DNA of 64,000 nt, taken from assembly GCA_018417955.1 (NCBI GenBank), contig JACTVC010000005.1, forward strand, positions 1,178,001-1,242,000, written 5' to 3'. Positions 23,553 through 34,009 of the stretch are shown here, piece by piece. Made by a program: the position numbers and the translations under genes. Positions within the stretch are counted from its first letter, which is position 1; every line of letters starts with the position of its first letter. The stretch comes from Laccaria trichodermophora (taxonomy: Eukaryota; Basidiomycota; Agaricomycetes; Agaricales; Hydnangiaceae). Below the pieces are notes generated by a model that saw nothing but the letters and a program-made list of their open reading frames with translations, was not told the DNA's origin and did no database searches.

Positions 23553-24152
23553 ATGTCTTTTCTGACTCGGTGTTGTAACGCAGCACGAAGTCCATTCTCT
23601 CTCCTAGGTAACTCGACTCAAATACTTGTTCTCCTTTTTGTGTTGAACCCGCGACAGGAGGTGCAATTCGTACCGCAACAAAAAGAGCAGGCGGTACAGT
23701 CCACAACCATGGTGGCTCTCCTGGTAAACGCCTTGGTGTCAAAAAGTTCTCAGGTACCTCTGGCATTGTTCTTCACAAAACGCTCGCTGGTAATATCTAC
23801 GCCCACAGACCAATATGTAATCCCTGGCAACATAATTGTCCGACAACGAGGGACCTTGTTCCATCCCGCTCAACATGTCCGTCTGCTTTGTCCTCCGTGT
23901 ACCTTATTCCCTGCTAATTCGTGGCGGTAGGTTAAAATGGGACGCGACCACACAATATACGCGACCGCGCCAGGCGTGGTACGATTCTACAAAGAAAAGT
24001 GGATGCGAGGTGAACGAAGATTTGTTGGAGTTGTCCTCGAACGCGGTGAAGTCCTTCCCCGTGACCAGGACTCTAGGGGGCGCAGTCGATATTGTGGTCT
24101 TGTACAGCTCAATAGCGTGACTCCCAGTACCCATTCAATATCCACGAATTGA
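23553..24152 (+). CDS. Mitochondrial large-subunit ribosomal protein bL27m
   Basis: Four exons: 23553-23607, 23658-23753, 23809-23876 and 23931-24152, giving 146 aa. A mitochondrial presequence (MSFLTRCCNAARSPFSLL) precedes the L27 core: RTATKRAGGTVHNHGGSPGK then RLGVKKFS, YVIPGNIIVRQRGTLFHPAQHV, and MGRDHTIYATAPGVVRFYKEK, followed by the fungal C-terminal extension. In bacteria L27 reaches the peptidyl-transferase centre; the same role is inferred in the mitochondrial ribosome. Introns are 50-55 bp and in phase. Shares a short divergent promoter with SKP1, and the next gene starts only 43 bp after its stop. Confidence 0.92.
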
Positions 24153-24195
24153 CGCACCATATCTCGACTTGTCATATTGATGGATTTTAAGTATC

Positions 24196-25249
24196 ATGCC
24201 ACTCACCAAGCCGGCGCAGCTGGATCTAATAGTGTGTGAGTGCGGCATCTAAAAATATCATCATCGTTCACAGGACGACGATGTATAACTACCCCTGCTC
24301 TCAGCCCTATACATGGCCATCGATACCCCTTTGTTAACCATAACGCCCCTAAAGCCCTCTGGTGAGCCCAAAATCCTCCTTTGCATCAGACAATAACTAA
24401 CACTGTAACCCTCAGAGATTCCCTCGGAAGAAACAATTATAACAGAAGGCAGCGCCCTAATCGAATCAACGTCCTCATGGCCTGAAGGCAAAACCTTCTT
24501 CAACAACGTCAAAACCCTCTATCACGCAAAGCGGTTGGGGGACGGCGCCCCATGGCACGTCCGCCTCAGCGAACACGCCCCCGAAGAACTGACCTTTGAC
24601 CAACTCTGGGAGAACCTGGCGATCGACAAGCCTGTGAAAGAGAAAGAGTATGCTTATTAAACTCGGGCTTCATCGAATCTGCAGCGTAATGATTGACTGA
24701 CCCTCAGATTCATCCACGAAATCCAAAAGGTCACTAAAGTAAAGGAGCTTTCTCCGACAGCGAGCATCTGGACGCTGTATTACACTTTCACGCCCCCCGT
24801 GTCGCCTCGTGTCTTTACAGTGGTTCAGGTGGTGCGCCTGCAAGAAACGAAGCCACGTACTGGGTACGTCTACGGCGCATTTACGCGCTCATGTAAACGA
24901 TCTTGACACAAAGCTGGATTTCAAGGATAATCGTTTCGCTGTCAATCGATCTTTCGTCGAAAGGGGACGAGGAGCTTGCCAAACTAGAGGAGAAGGGCGT
25001 CAAAGGTCGCTACGTCAGCGTAGAGCGGATTAAGGAGCTTGATAACGGAAATACGGAGTGGCGCATGGCCACCTCAAGCACGCCTGGGGGAAGCATACCC
25101 AGTTTTATTATTGAAAGCACGATGGCCAAGAAGATCGCTTCGGTAAGATGACCGTTCTTCCAAGCTTGTTCTTGAGCCTTTTTGACGAGGAGGGTTTTTG
25201 TTAGGACGTCCCACAGTTTATAAAATGGGTCAAAAGCTTAGACGGATAG
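24196..25249 (+). CDS. DUF3074 (START-like) domain protein
   Basis: Fungal family with a putative lipid-binding fold; function unknown. Confident exons: 24416-24647, 24708-24863, 24914-25142 and 25205-25249. Segments: WPEGKTFFNNVKTL, GDGAPWHVRLSEHAPEELTFDQ, LSPTASIWTLYYTF and PPVSPRVFTVVQVV, GVKGRYVSVERIKEL, EWRMATSSTPGGSIPSFI, and the tail DVPQFIKWVKSLDG. The 5' part is less certain: ATG 24196 (MPLTKPAQLDLI), an intron of about 44-50 bp ending at 24272, then a conserved TTMYNYP at about 24280. That frame meets TAA (about 24335), whereas KPSEIPSEE needs the other frame; one extra base in the C run at 24325-24328 would join them. Possible one-base indel, as in CEG1 and the Byr4-like gene. Confidence 0.75.
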
Positions 25250-25390
25250 GCCTGTAGTTTGGAATGGGATTGTCCTTGGGTTCTATAATGGTTTGATTGT
25301 TGTATTGTTACAAGGCCGCACGTATAACTGGCCCTGGCTTTCTTTGTATACATGTTGCCCGAATTCCAAATCTCTTTCTGTCGTTCCCTG

Positions 25391-27561
25391 TCACGCGAGC
25401 TCCAGATATCGCTCAACTAAAAAAAACGAGATTCAGTAAAGGAATATAGCAAACTTTTTCACGACTCACCTTCCCAGCTGGTCACAGCTTCATTCCACAA
25501 TTTCACTTCATGCTCCCTTGTACCTCCATAATGCTCAACAAAGATGTCCCCGAACATCCCTGGCTCCCGTGCGATACTTTCAAGCCTCATCATCCTAATC
25601 GTCGCCGATTCCAACGACGTAGGCAGCATCTTGACCTATAACACCGTCAGCATTCACCCCCCAATAACATCACGACCAGACTACCTTTCCAGTCTTCCTA
25701 TCCTCCGGTGTAAAATGGCTAATCGGCGGGCCAGGTAACGACAGCTTTTGATTGATCCCTCTTAAGCCCAGTAGGAAGATAGCACTGATCGCAAAGTACG
25801 GATTCATGTCAGCTCCGGGTATCCGTACTTCCAACCTGGTGGCAGCGGGAGGAACGGAAGGAGGGGAAATAATCCGGATGGATGCAGCCCGTGAGTCGTA
25901 CCCGTATGTCACGGCGTTTGGTGCCCAGAATGCTTCTCCGCCAACGAGTCGCTTGTAGCCGTTTATTGTCGGTACAACCTATTTTGTGATTGTCAATTGA
26001 GAGAAAAGAATGTATGTATTTAGGTGAATACCATAGGCATGACTGTGGTTGGGATTGGAAAATCAGCAATAAAATATTAGGGAGGTTCAGACGCACCGTC
26101 GGCAATCCCGTCAAGGATACCAGCGAGAAACCACTCCGCTTCTTGGCTGATGAATTTCGTGTCGTCGTAAGAGGCTCCAACTCTCCCGCTCACAAGCTCA
26201 GAATCAGAGACGGCGAAGATATTCCTGCCGTTCTTGTCACGTAAGGATACATGAACATGTCTAGCGCGGGTTAGAAGGATTCAGATACGTTGAGCCGACT
26301 TACCCGCTGCAGCCTGGAAGCTAACCTCGCATTAATACAATTTTTTGGAAGAACGGGGTAGGACATACATTTCCCCATGGCTTGGCCATAAAACTTGGAA
26401 TGATTCCGTGTGTCATGCCAACACTTTTCGCCGTATATTTGAACAAAATTGCATTGTCCGCCATCCTAAGAGCCGAGGTATATGCTAGTGCTGTCTCTAG
26501 AACACCTGGGCCTGTCTCCGTATCTGTTACGTGGAAGGTTCCCTTAGCCTTTCATTTGTGATAATCAGAGGAAGAGACTCACGATGGCCCTCTATTGGGA
26601 TATCGAATTCCCGGCTCTTGTCGAAGAGGTCATGGAAGTATTGGTTGTTAAGTTGCGTTCGAAGTAGAGAATATCCATGCACTGAAAGGATGGAGATAAG
26701 CGTTGTGGAAGGTTTATTCCTTATAACTTACTCACTTCCGGGCGTTAAGGGCTGTAGGTCTGTAAAGTTCTTCTTTGACACAGATTCAGCGGTCTCTGTA
26801 AGACTATTAGCACTTGTTGGTAGAGAATTGGACCTAGATTACAATACCTTTGAAGTTAAAGTACTTGAAACACGATGAATCAGTCTAAAATCAACTAAAA
26901 TGCATAGGTCTATACCTCATACTCGACCCCAGCAAAACACTCGTATCCCGCGTCACCAGCCCTATCTGTCGTTATCTTTAAAATTCCACGAGGATCAACG
27001 ACAATGGACTCCTTGGTATCTGGATCAAGGAACGAGACCAAGAAGAACGGAACGTTATTCTCCCAAGGTATTCTGCGGAAGCTCGACAAGTCAATGGACG
27101 CAAGGATGTCCCTGTAGCCATTCGCCTTGTTCGAAATCAAAAGTTCCCGTGAGTATACTGTGTCGTGGATGTCCCAGCCGCTGCTGCGGATGAGATTTTG
27201 AAACGAGCGGTATTCTGACGAGAACTGACAAGATAACGCTGCAGAATCCAAATCCGTCTGAGGAAGCGGCACTTAGGAACTTCTCCTTGGACTAATGTTC
27301 CTGTGAGCATGTGAGTAGCGGAACCAATTTATAGTTGCGCACCATGAGCTTTCCGCGAAGAACACCGTCGACTACCGCAAGATAACTTAACGATAGCAAG
27401 GTGATAAGCGTATGGCACTAACCATCGATTCCTGGATGCTATCCATGAGAGACATGGACGAAGATGCCCCTTAACGACGCACCAGCAACCTTTACTTTGG
27501 TATCACTCGTGAGGAGATCCTTCAGATCCTGGAAAGACTTGGGAGAACCGTCTGTAGCCAT
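25391..27561 (-). CDS. Glutamine synthetase-like protein (type I fold), microexon-rich
   Basis: Fifteen exons summing to 1455 nt (484 aa) with every phase closing: 27483-27561, 27423-27431, 27343-27371, 27230-27291, 26916-27183, 26848-26863, 26736-26795, 26583-26681, 26369-26523, 26304-26320, 26097-26260, 26032-26042, 25685-25978, 25470-25635, 25391-25416. Exons of 9, 16, 17 and 11 nt encode essential motif residues. Motifs: KVKVAGIDVDGVLRGKLM (the 9 nt exon supplies G-I-D), GFGFCSVIFSGWDIHD, SSFRRIPWENNVPFFLVSF, HTETGPGV, PSFMAKPWG, SGHVHVSL, INGYKRL, and RLEVRIPGADMNPYFA. Related fungal proteins are annotated as glutamine synthetase/guanido kinase. Classical ATP-dependent glutamine formation is likely but not proven for this subfamily. 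Divergent from the F-box gene, with 82 bp between the start codons. Confidence 0.9.
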
Positions 27562-27643
27562 CTTGGCAGTGAGCTGCAGGTGTGACGTCACGGTACTCAG
27601 GTTATATGATCGCGTACACCCCGTGACGTAATTGCTCTCTCTC
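27562..27643. promoter_or_regulatory. Very short divergent promoter (82 bp)
   Basis: Only 82 bp separate the two start codons of the glutamine synthetase-like gene (minus) and the F-box gene (plus). It contains repeated TGACGT/GTGACG motifs (about 27583-27588 and 27622-27627), which resemble CRE/ATF-type half sites. Regulation of both genes from this interval is inferred. Confidence 0.45.
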
Positions 27644-28894
27644 ATGCCTGTACTACCACCAGAAATATGGCTCTATGTATTCGCATTGGTCTCCTACATA
27701 CCAGGCGCATTCGATACTCGCTGCCCAAATGCAATTACAGCGTTCACTCGCGACCCATACGGTATATGTCTCCACAACCGCTTCCGCTCTGTATTGAACA
27801 CAAAACTCGCGTTGAGCCGGGTCTGTCGCCGCTGGAACGTCCTGGCGCGTCAAGTACTGTTTCAATACATCATTGTCAGGAGCGGGAAACACGCTTTGGC
27901 TATAGCAGACGCATTGAAGGGCTGTCCAGGTTCTGATATACTCGGACTGTCGACGATTAGACTGGAAATCGCCTTGGAAGGCGTGCATATATGGACAGAG
28001 GAACACACCTGCGCTGTCCTACGGATTTTTGAAGCTTGTCCAAACCTCGTCTGCTTCTCCACCGCGTTTTCGACTGCCGATCCATCCGTTTTTCAAAGCA
28101 CTAGGTTGATAAATGCGCTTCGCTTCCATCAATTACTGAAAAGAGTCGAACTGAAGACGGACGCCGAGATCATCGAGGCTCTAGCCGTTGCGTTGCCCTC
28201 GATACAAGTACTATGGCTTTGGCCTTGCAGGAGGCAGGATACCGCCGTCGTTCAACGTACCCTAACGTTTCCAAATTTGCACACGTTGATCACCGAGTAC
28301 GAAGGTGGGACGTATATGCGCGGACTCACTCTCCCAGCTCTTCGGGCTATCAGGATTCCGCATGAACTACACGAGTCTTCGTTTCACGTTGAAGACGTAG
28401 AATTTCTAGATGTGCGCAATTTGAGCAGGATTCTCCCCACTATCCATCGCTGGGCAAACCTGAAAACGATGACTATCCGTTACTTTGAACTCCTCAATGA
28501 CGTCTATCCTTGGTCGGAATGCATCCGAAACACATCTGTTGAATGCATCATAATTGAATGGCTACAAAGTGATAAAAGCATCTCACGAGTGATGCACTGG
28601 ACGATTGGCGATCACAACCCATCAGAGGCAATGCTTGAGGTCCTCCCCACCAATTTATCCCAGTTGATTTCGACATTCCTCGGCTTGCGGTCTCTCCGTT
28701 TTTCAATCCCATGTCAAATCGTGGACTCTATCTTCCATGGTGAAGACTTCGGTCGAATCTGGGAGAAATGGCTGGAAAAATGTGATGCGCTGATGATCGT
28801 TCTAGAGGTGTCGCAAGGATCGGAAGAAATTTCGGCGGACGAGTACCGGGTTGTTGACCCTCGTTCTCTGCACAGAAAACTAGTCTGCGATTAG
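27644..28894 (+). CDS. F-box protein, Agaricomycete type
   Basis: Intronless frame of 416 aa. The F-box is at the N-terminus: MPVLPPEIWLYVFALV, then LALSRVCRRWNVLARQVLFQYIIV. The remainder is Leu-rich with irregular repeats of the LRR-like kind usual in this large agaricomycete family (for example ALPSIQVLWLWPC and PALRAIRIPHELHES). Such proteins present substrates to SCF ligases through Skp1; the substrate is unknown. The start is the first ATG; the open frame extends four codons upstream to a TTG. No frame damage. Confidence 0.85.
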   Translation: MPVLPPEIWLYVFALVSYIPGAFDTRCPNAITAFTRDPYGICLHNRFRSVLNTKLALSRVCRRWNVLARQVLFQYIIVRSGKHALAIADALKGCPGSDILGLSTIRLEIALEGVHIWTEEHTCAVLRIFEACPNLVCFSTAFSTADPSVFQSTRLINALRFHQLLKRVELKTDAEIIEALAVALPSIQVLWLWPCRRQDTAVVQRTLTFPNLHTLITEYEGGTYMRGLTLPALRAIRIPHELHESSFHVEDVEFLDVRNLSRILPTIHRWANLKTMTIRYFELLNDVYPWSECIRNTSVECIIIEWLQSDKSISRVMHWTIGDHNPSEAMLEVLPTNLSQLISTFLGLRSLRFSIPCQIVDSIFHGEDFGRIWEKWLEKCDALMIVLEVSQGSEEISADEYRVVDPRSLHRKLVCD

Positions 28895-29039
28895 ACGCCT
28901 ATCCCGCATGGCTGAACATATCGTAGATTCCTTTACTTTCGATTTGCCGCAAGAAAGTTGGTGTTAGGATACAATCATGAATCCCTAGAACGTCGTTGTT
29001 CCCTAGAAACCCTCAATAACTGGAAATAGCATACACACA

Positions 29040-29796
29040 TTACGTCCCTTCTCCCCGTCTCAGCCGATTAAACTTTGGTAGCATCTCCTTCAGATACTCT
29101 GCATGTTTTCGTCTCAGATCCGCCTCCTGCACTTTCCCTCTCCCACTCCAGACCCTTTTCTCCGCGGCAGGTCCGTAGATGACTGTATAATCTTCGAGCA
29201 CTTCGTCTTCTGTTGGCACGAGCAGGCACCCTGCACCGATGACACAGAACGAAGAGATGCGGACTGTGTGGTGGACTCGGGCGCGTGTCGATATTGTGTT
29301 GAAGTTGCCTACAGAGGGACATTCGACGCCTACATCAACAATAAGTGAGCATGCTACTGTTCATTGGCCTCGAAAGGCAACGCACGACAGCCAATTTCGA
29401 AGAGGTTATCATCCCCTATTCGCATGACTTCTTTCCTTCTACGATTTGACATGAACAAAATCTGCCTTTAAATAGAAATTGAGGTGAACGATCCAACCTG
29501 TTCACGATGATAGCGCCCTCTTCGATGATGCAACCCATCCCAATCACAATGGGACCTGCAATAGCGAATATAGTCGCTTTGGGGTGTACGATTGTGCCTA
29601 TACGCAAACATTTGACACGATGGAGTGTGAGTCGAATGGAGAAGTGTTACCTGAGCCTATTGTGATGTCACCCTTGAGCTCGACATCCTGGCAAACGACG
29701 GCTTTGGAGTGAATGGTGAACTTGTCGCGTCTGAATGAGAGAAGTTAGCACCGTGAAGAGGAGTGGAAGGGTGGAATTGCAACACATTGGTGGCAT
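29040..29796 (-). CDS. Dynactin subunit p27 (DCTN6-like)
   Basis: Five exons: 29786-29796, 29651-29730, 29498-29597, 29386-29438 and 29040-29329; 177 aa. The first exon is only 11 nt (ATGCCACCAAT). The protein is a left-handed beta-helix of hexapeptide repeats: IHSKAVVCQDVELKGDITIG, TIVHPKATIFAIAGPIVIG, CIIEEGAIIVNRR, MRIGDDNLFEIGCRVE, RARVHHTVRISSFCVIGAGC, LEDYTVIYGPAAEKRVW, then an alpha-helical tail with HAEYLKEMLPKFNRLR. It belongs to the pointed-end complex of dynactin, which links dynein to cargo. Splice choice at the fourth exon uses the internal AG before AGGAAAGAAGTCATG, giving RRKEVMRIGDD. Confidence 0.88.
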
Positions 29797-30393
29797 AGCT
29801 TTACTTTGATGGAGGAGGAGGGAAAGAAAGGTGCACGTGCGGGACGTCGTCGCGTTCGACTCGCTACATCCTACTTTATGGAAAAGAATTTTGTGCCTCG
29901 CGCCTAAACTTCCTCAGGACCCACAAAAAGATCAAATCTATGCTTTTACGAGAAAATGTTTAAGTAGTAAGGACGATGATCGCGCTCGAGTGCCAATCAA
30001 TGAATCATTCCTAGACTGTCCCCCATGTAATGCGAAACACCTCTTTTCGTGACATGCACGATCCCCCAGAAAAAACAACGCCAGTGCGGTAGTTATCGCA
30101 TTGTTCGTCCATGTGTCTCTTGATTCAATTGTAACCGCCTACTTCACGGCACGTTTCTTGAACTCATCACTCCAGCTTAGATTTCCAACTCATGAGTTGC
30201 GCACCCAGATCGTATTGGCAGTGGTGTCAGACGGGTAAATGTGACCTCAGGCCCTCTTTGACTATCAGGCAGATCGTGAAACTTGATGGATTCCAGACTG
30301 GTTGACTGGAGTGAAGCCAAGAAGGATGAGCACACGTCGGTCGCTGAGGAATTTGTAACAGGTTAATAAAAATGGTAGCGTTTTGGGCAACCC
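29797..30393. other. Intergenic, nothing recognised
   Basis: About 600 bp between the dynactin gene start and the 3' end of the small membrane protein gene. A plus-strand open frame at 29831-30052 has no family resemblance. No repeat or RNA gene seen. Confidence 0.4.
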
Positions 30394-31189
30394 TTACGCA
30401 CAGAGCTCCTTTTGATAGTCCTCGCGTGGAAGCCCCAGTCCCTTCTTTTGTTGGAGTGCTACTCCAAGAATGTTGTTCATTGTTCCAACGTTTTCCTTCA
30501 GCCACATGACAGAGACATGTCCACGGTCAAAAACAAGATCTTCCCAGGTGCGTCCTGACCATTCATGGAGGGTTCGCCCATATGGTTGGATCCTCGGAAT
30601 CAGGCCAACAAACACTTTGACTGTGTATTCACAAAGCTCCGTAAGAATAGTGACAGCCACGATGAAAGCCAAAATTGTGAACAGCGGTGAGTCCTGACAA
30701 ATGTGAGCCTGGTTAGGTGTCAAATAATTTGTATACCTCGGCCACCTCCTCCAAAGCGCGGATAAGATTGCCATTAATCTGGATATCAGGAGCCACTCTC
30801 CCAGCCGTTGAAACCATTCCCCAGTAAGTGCTATAGCGGTCATTTGTCTTATCCATGGGAAGCGGATTGAACTTTGGTGCATTGACTAGGATGTCTCGAA
30901 TGCGGGGGATGGAAGCGTCATAGTTATTATCCCAGGGCATTCGATATTCACGAAACTTTTCAAAAACTGACTGATACAGCGAGACGGTGGAGTCCGATGA
31001 AGCAAGGTGGTCCAAGACTTGTTTGAAAAGGCCTTGGAATCGAGGACACTTGTCCAAATCAGGAGGATTGAAAGGGCGGCATCGCCCACAGAGCGTCTTG
31101 TACTTGGAACCACAAAATTTATAAGGGCGCAACGAGATGAAGTACAAGAGAGAGAGAAGCATGAAAATGATCGTGTCAGGCCAAGTCAT
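30394..31189 (-). CDS. Small membrane protein, agaricomycete lineage family
   Basis: Two exons, 30737-31189 and 30394-30693, joined across a 43 bp intron (RALEEVAE | DSPLFTILAF); 250 aa. One hydrophobic segment near the N-terminus (IIFMLLSLLYFISL) and a second at about 152-178 (LFTILAFIVAVTILTELCEY). In between is a soluble domain with ALEEVAE and STYWGM. I do not recognise a function; a truncated relic of the same gene lies at 9699-10143 on the other strand, so the family is at least two-copy here. The start is the first ATG, immediately before the hydrophobic segment. The intron is at the short end of the range seen in this window. Confidence 0.7.
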
Positions 31190-31553
31190 TGTTGAATGTT
31201 GCGGTGCAAAGTAGAGAGCAAGTACGGGAAGGTTTCATGCTGATCACTGCGGCTGTCGTCGAGACTCGAAGTTGAACTGAATTGCTCGTTTGTTTGGCAA
31301 AGTGTCAGCATAGTTGGCGAAAGCTTCTGAATGCCACACTTGAAAGTTTACACCTCTCTCAGCTGCTGCAGGTGAATGGAGAAGTCAGCGTCGTGGACAG
31401 TCGCTCTTGGGACAGTCATACCATGCAAGTCCGTCTTTGTGTGCCCTGATTCAGTTGAGCGTGGCTGATCACCCCCCTTACTCATAATTAGCTGCGACGA
31501 GCGCGCTAGGCTTCTATAGCCATGCCCTGCTTACCAGAAAACCACTCCCCGGA

Positions 31554-32244
31554 ATGGTCGCAGCGTACGCGGCGGTGAATACGGGTATCACAGCTGCTAC
31601 ATTCTTTGGTGCGTTTTTTTTTGTGTTGACCAAGTTCACATTTGTGCTGATCATTACTTTTAGCTCTGCGTGAATACGCTGTGGGTCCGGTGCTCGTGCA
31701 CACTGCACCATGGACGCAATACGAAAGACGGAGACGGCAGTTGGGTCTAAGCTCTTCGAATGACTCGGAACTCACATGGTCTGAAATCCGCACAAATAAA
31801 TTACTCGACACGGCAGTAAGCGGTGCAGCGGCTGGAGGCTTGCTTCGAGCCTGGAGATGTACGTTGTCTGCTCCCCTTCTTTTCAATGTTACTAATTGGA
31901 TTAAAGCCGGTCTGCGAAGTATCCTGCCCGGTGCCATATCTGCCGCAGCCCTGTGTACGATTTTACAGCTTGCCTACAACGAAGCAGCCGTCGCGAGGCT
32001 TAGATACGTTTCCAAGCTGAAGGAAACGGGCCAAATGCCAGTGGCTCCTACCCCACCACCACCGGAACCGTCTGAACGCGTCCCTGTCGCCCAGCGTATC
32101 TTGACAGCACTGGGCTTGATAAACGTATCAGACGAGGAGTACTTGCTCAAGCTCAAGAGGACTAGAGCAGTTTACCAGAAGCGGATTATAGAGCTCGAAC
32201 AACAATCAGAGGCAGAGCGGGAGCTCAAAGATGTTCAGCATTAG
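31554..32244 (+). CDS. Tim17/Tim22-like mitochondrial inner-membrane protein
   Basis: Three exons, 31554-31608, 31664-31858 and 31907-32244, in phase (195 aa from this ATG). Small-residue-rich helices MVAAYAAVNTGITAATFFAL, LLDTAVSGAAAGGLLRAW and SILPGAISAAALCTILQLAYN are typical of the Tim17/Tim22/Tim23 superfamily, which also includes the NDUFA11-type subunit of complex I. A Pro-rich linker and a charged helix (LKLKRTRAVYQKRIIELEQQ) follow. The frame remains open upstream of 31554 (GFYSHALLTRKPLPG) to about 31499, just after a possible acceptor AATTAG, so an additional 5' exon is likely and the true start may lie near 31420. Exact identity within the superfamily is uncertain. Confidence 0.68.
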
Positions 32245-32249
32245 TCTGG

Positions 32250-32545
32250 ATTATATATGGCATTATCATTGATTACCCCTACTAATTATCAACCACCTCT
32301 TTTGAAACTACTTTCAAAGTGTCTTCCTCAGGTTGATGCGGCGGCACTTTTCTCCGTACCTTGGCCTTTGTCTGTGAACCCTCCCGCGATGGTTCTCTTC
32401 TCATGAGCAATAAGAGGGTCAACTTTTTTTATTCCCTCGCTTTCCTCTGCCACAGGTGGAGAAAGCCCTGCGGAAAGGATAAGCAAAAGTATAGCCGTCT
32501 CTGGAGACCTACTTACATTCCAAGCCAACTCCATCATAAACAACA
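32250..32545 (-). pseudogene. Duplicated 3' fragment of the 39 kb WD40 gene
   Basis: Nucleotide and translated similarity to 39005-39370, the last part of the WD40 gene: ESEGIKKVDPLIAHEKRTIAGGF here against ESEGIQKVNTLIADEKRFIVGGF there, and the shared flank CAACCACCTCTTTTGAAACT. The copy is internally deleted and has no start. Its last 80 bp (AAAGCCCTGCGGAAAGG... to CCAAGCCAACTCC) also recur at about 37805-37890, marking the left edge of the duplicated block. Confidence 0.7.
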
Positions 32546-32552
32546 ACCAGGC

Positions 32553-33542
32553 CTACTTTCTGGAGTCGCGAATGGCCTGCTCTGCTTCGATGGCTTCCAG
32601 AAAGGCGTTCGCAATCTCAATCGCCTCCTCTGGGTAGACAGCCAGATATCCCAAACGAAAGTGGTTGTAGAGATGTTCATCGGGGCGAGCACGCGGATAA
32701 TAAGGATCATTGGTGTAGAAGGCATCAACAAGTTTGTGGATATCCGCCTTCGCTTTCGACCATTGTCGCATCTTGACACGAATTACTAAAAATCATCCAC
32801 GTTAGGAGCAGCAGCAACACACCTGATTGAAGTCAATCAGATTCATGGAGACACCACTGAAGGAGACACCGCCCATCACGAATTCGATATCCCGACCATC
32901 GTATCCACCAACCCAATGCACGCGACCCAGCATTTCTCCCATTCCATAGGCTATCTCTTCTATTTTGTGATAATCTTCGGCATTACCAGTTTCAACCAGA
33001 CGAAGGTATCTCGCAACATCTAACGGAAAGTTTGAAGAATTGAAAAAGCGAGTTGGCCTTCCATCCGTGGTAGGCACGTCAAGAACTCTCCCAAAGTAGA
33101 GTCGGCAGAGACTGGGTAAGGGTGCTTCCTTCTGGCCGGGGGGGTAGAACAATGTGCGGACTAAGTGTGCGGTAGACATGGGAAGGGGAAGGACCTGGGT
33201 CATGGCATAGGCAGCGTTGGGCAGCCCGAGCGCTTTGAAATCGCCATGGCTGACGAAGGGGCGAGCCCGCACTTGCCGCAAAGGAGACACAGTAGCAGAG
33301 ATGTAGCTGTTGGGCAACAGGGGGTCGAGAAAGGCAAGAGGACGAGGAATGGCGAAAAACGAGTCAGAGTCGCAGAGGTCGTACAATTTGCAGATGGTCT
33401 CGAATTCGGCTTTGAGTTCCAGCGCTTGTTCAGGAAACAGGACTTGCTTGAAAGCGACCGGGCGTCCTGTCAAGACACAGACGCTGGCGAAGCTGCCCCT
33501 TCCAATGGTAACGACATTCCACGACGGGTTTACGTTGTCCAT
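32553..33542 (-). CDS. DUF3669-type protein
   Basis: Two exons, 32823-33542 and 32553-32771, with a 51 bp intron (NLIDFNQ | MRQWSKA); 312 aa. Fungal family of unknown function that may have a kinase-like fold: near the start IGRGSFASVCVLTGRPVAFKQV looks like a glycine loop plus the beta-3 Lys, later MGEMLGRVHWVGGYDGRDIE and NLIDFNQ resemble a catalytic-loop/DFG region. The C-terminal part TNDPYYPRARPDEHLYNHF is typical of the family as I remember it. Intact here; a decayed copy lies at 37899-38950. It is followed on the same strand by the WD40 fragment and preceded by the ubiquitin-RING gene. Confidence 0.72.
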
Positions 33543-34009
33543 TGTGAGATTAGAAAAGGTTTTGGCGTATTATCTTTCCCAAATCGACTCTTATTCCTCT
33601 CATTTTTCAGAAAAAGGACAAAATCTGGTGTCATGATTATGGCGGAGCTCTTTTCTGTATGCTATCTTGCCTGATTGTGGCAAGGAAGCCCAAAAACATT
33701 GCTAGACCAAGAAAAGTATACTGGGAGGTGCAGATGCATCGTTGCGCGAAGTCACCCTCATTCAACCCTCATTCATTCACAAAAAAAAATGATTTGTATA
33801 TAGGCTGACTCGGCTATGGTCGTCGACGATGCAACGTAAGTAAGGATTTCGTTTGGATTTCGTTTTGATGGTGTAGATGCTTGAATTTACAATTGGTCAT
33901 GGGTAGGATACAAAACTACGAAGCCATTTTGAACACTTCAAATAGAACTGAGGATGACGTAGCTAACCCAGGCCACAGGGGTCCGTCCTATCCATTGTTG
34001 ATTTTCCAT
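33543..34009. other. Intergenic between DUF3669 and ubiquitin-RING genes
   Basis: About 470 bp; an A run at 33780-33789. Plus-strand frames overlapping here are shadows of the minus-strand genes. No separate gene seen. Confidence 0.4.

Noticed and set aside
23493..23930. Continuous plus-strand frame through the bL27m introns
   Set aside because: It reads through intron 2 in a wrong frame; the spliced model gives an exact L27 protein.
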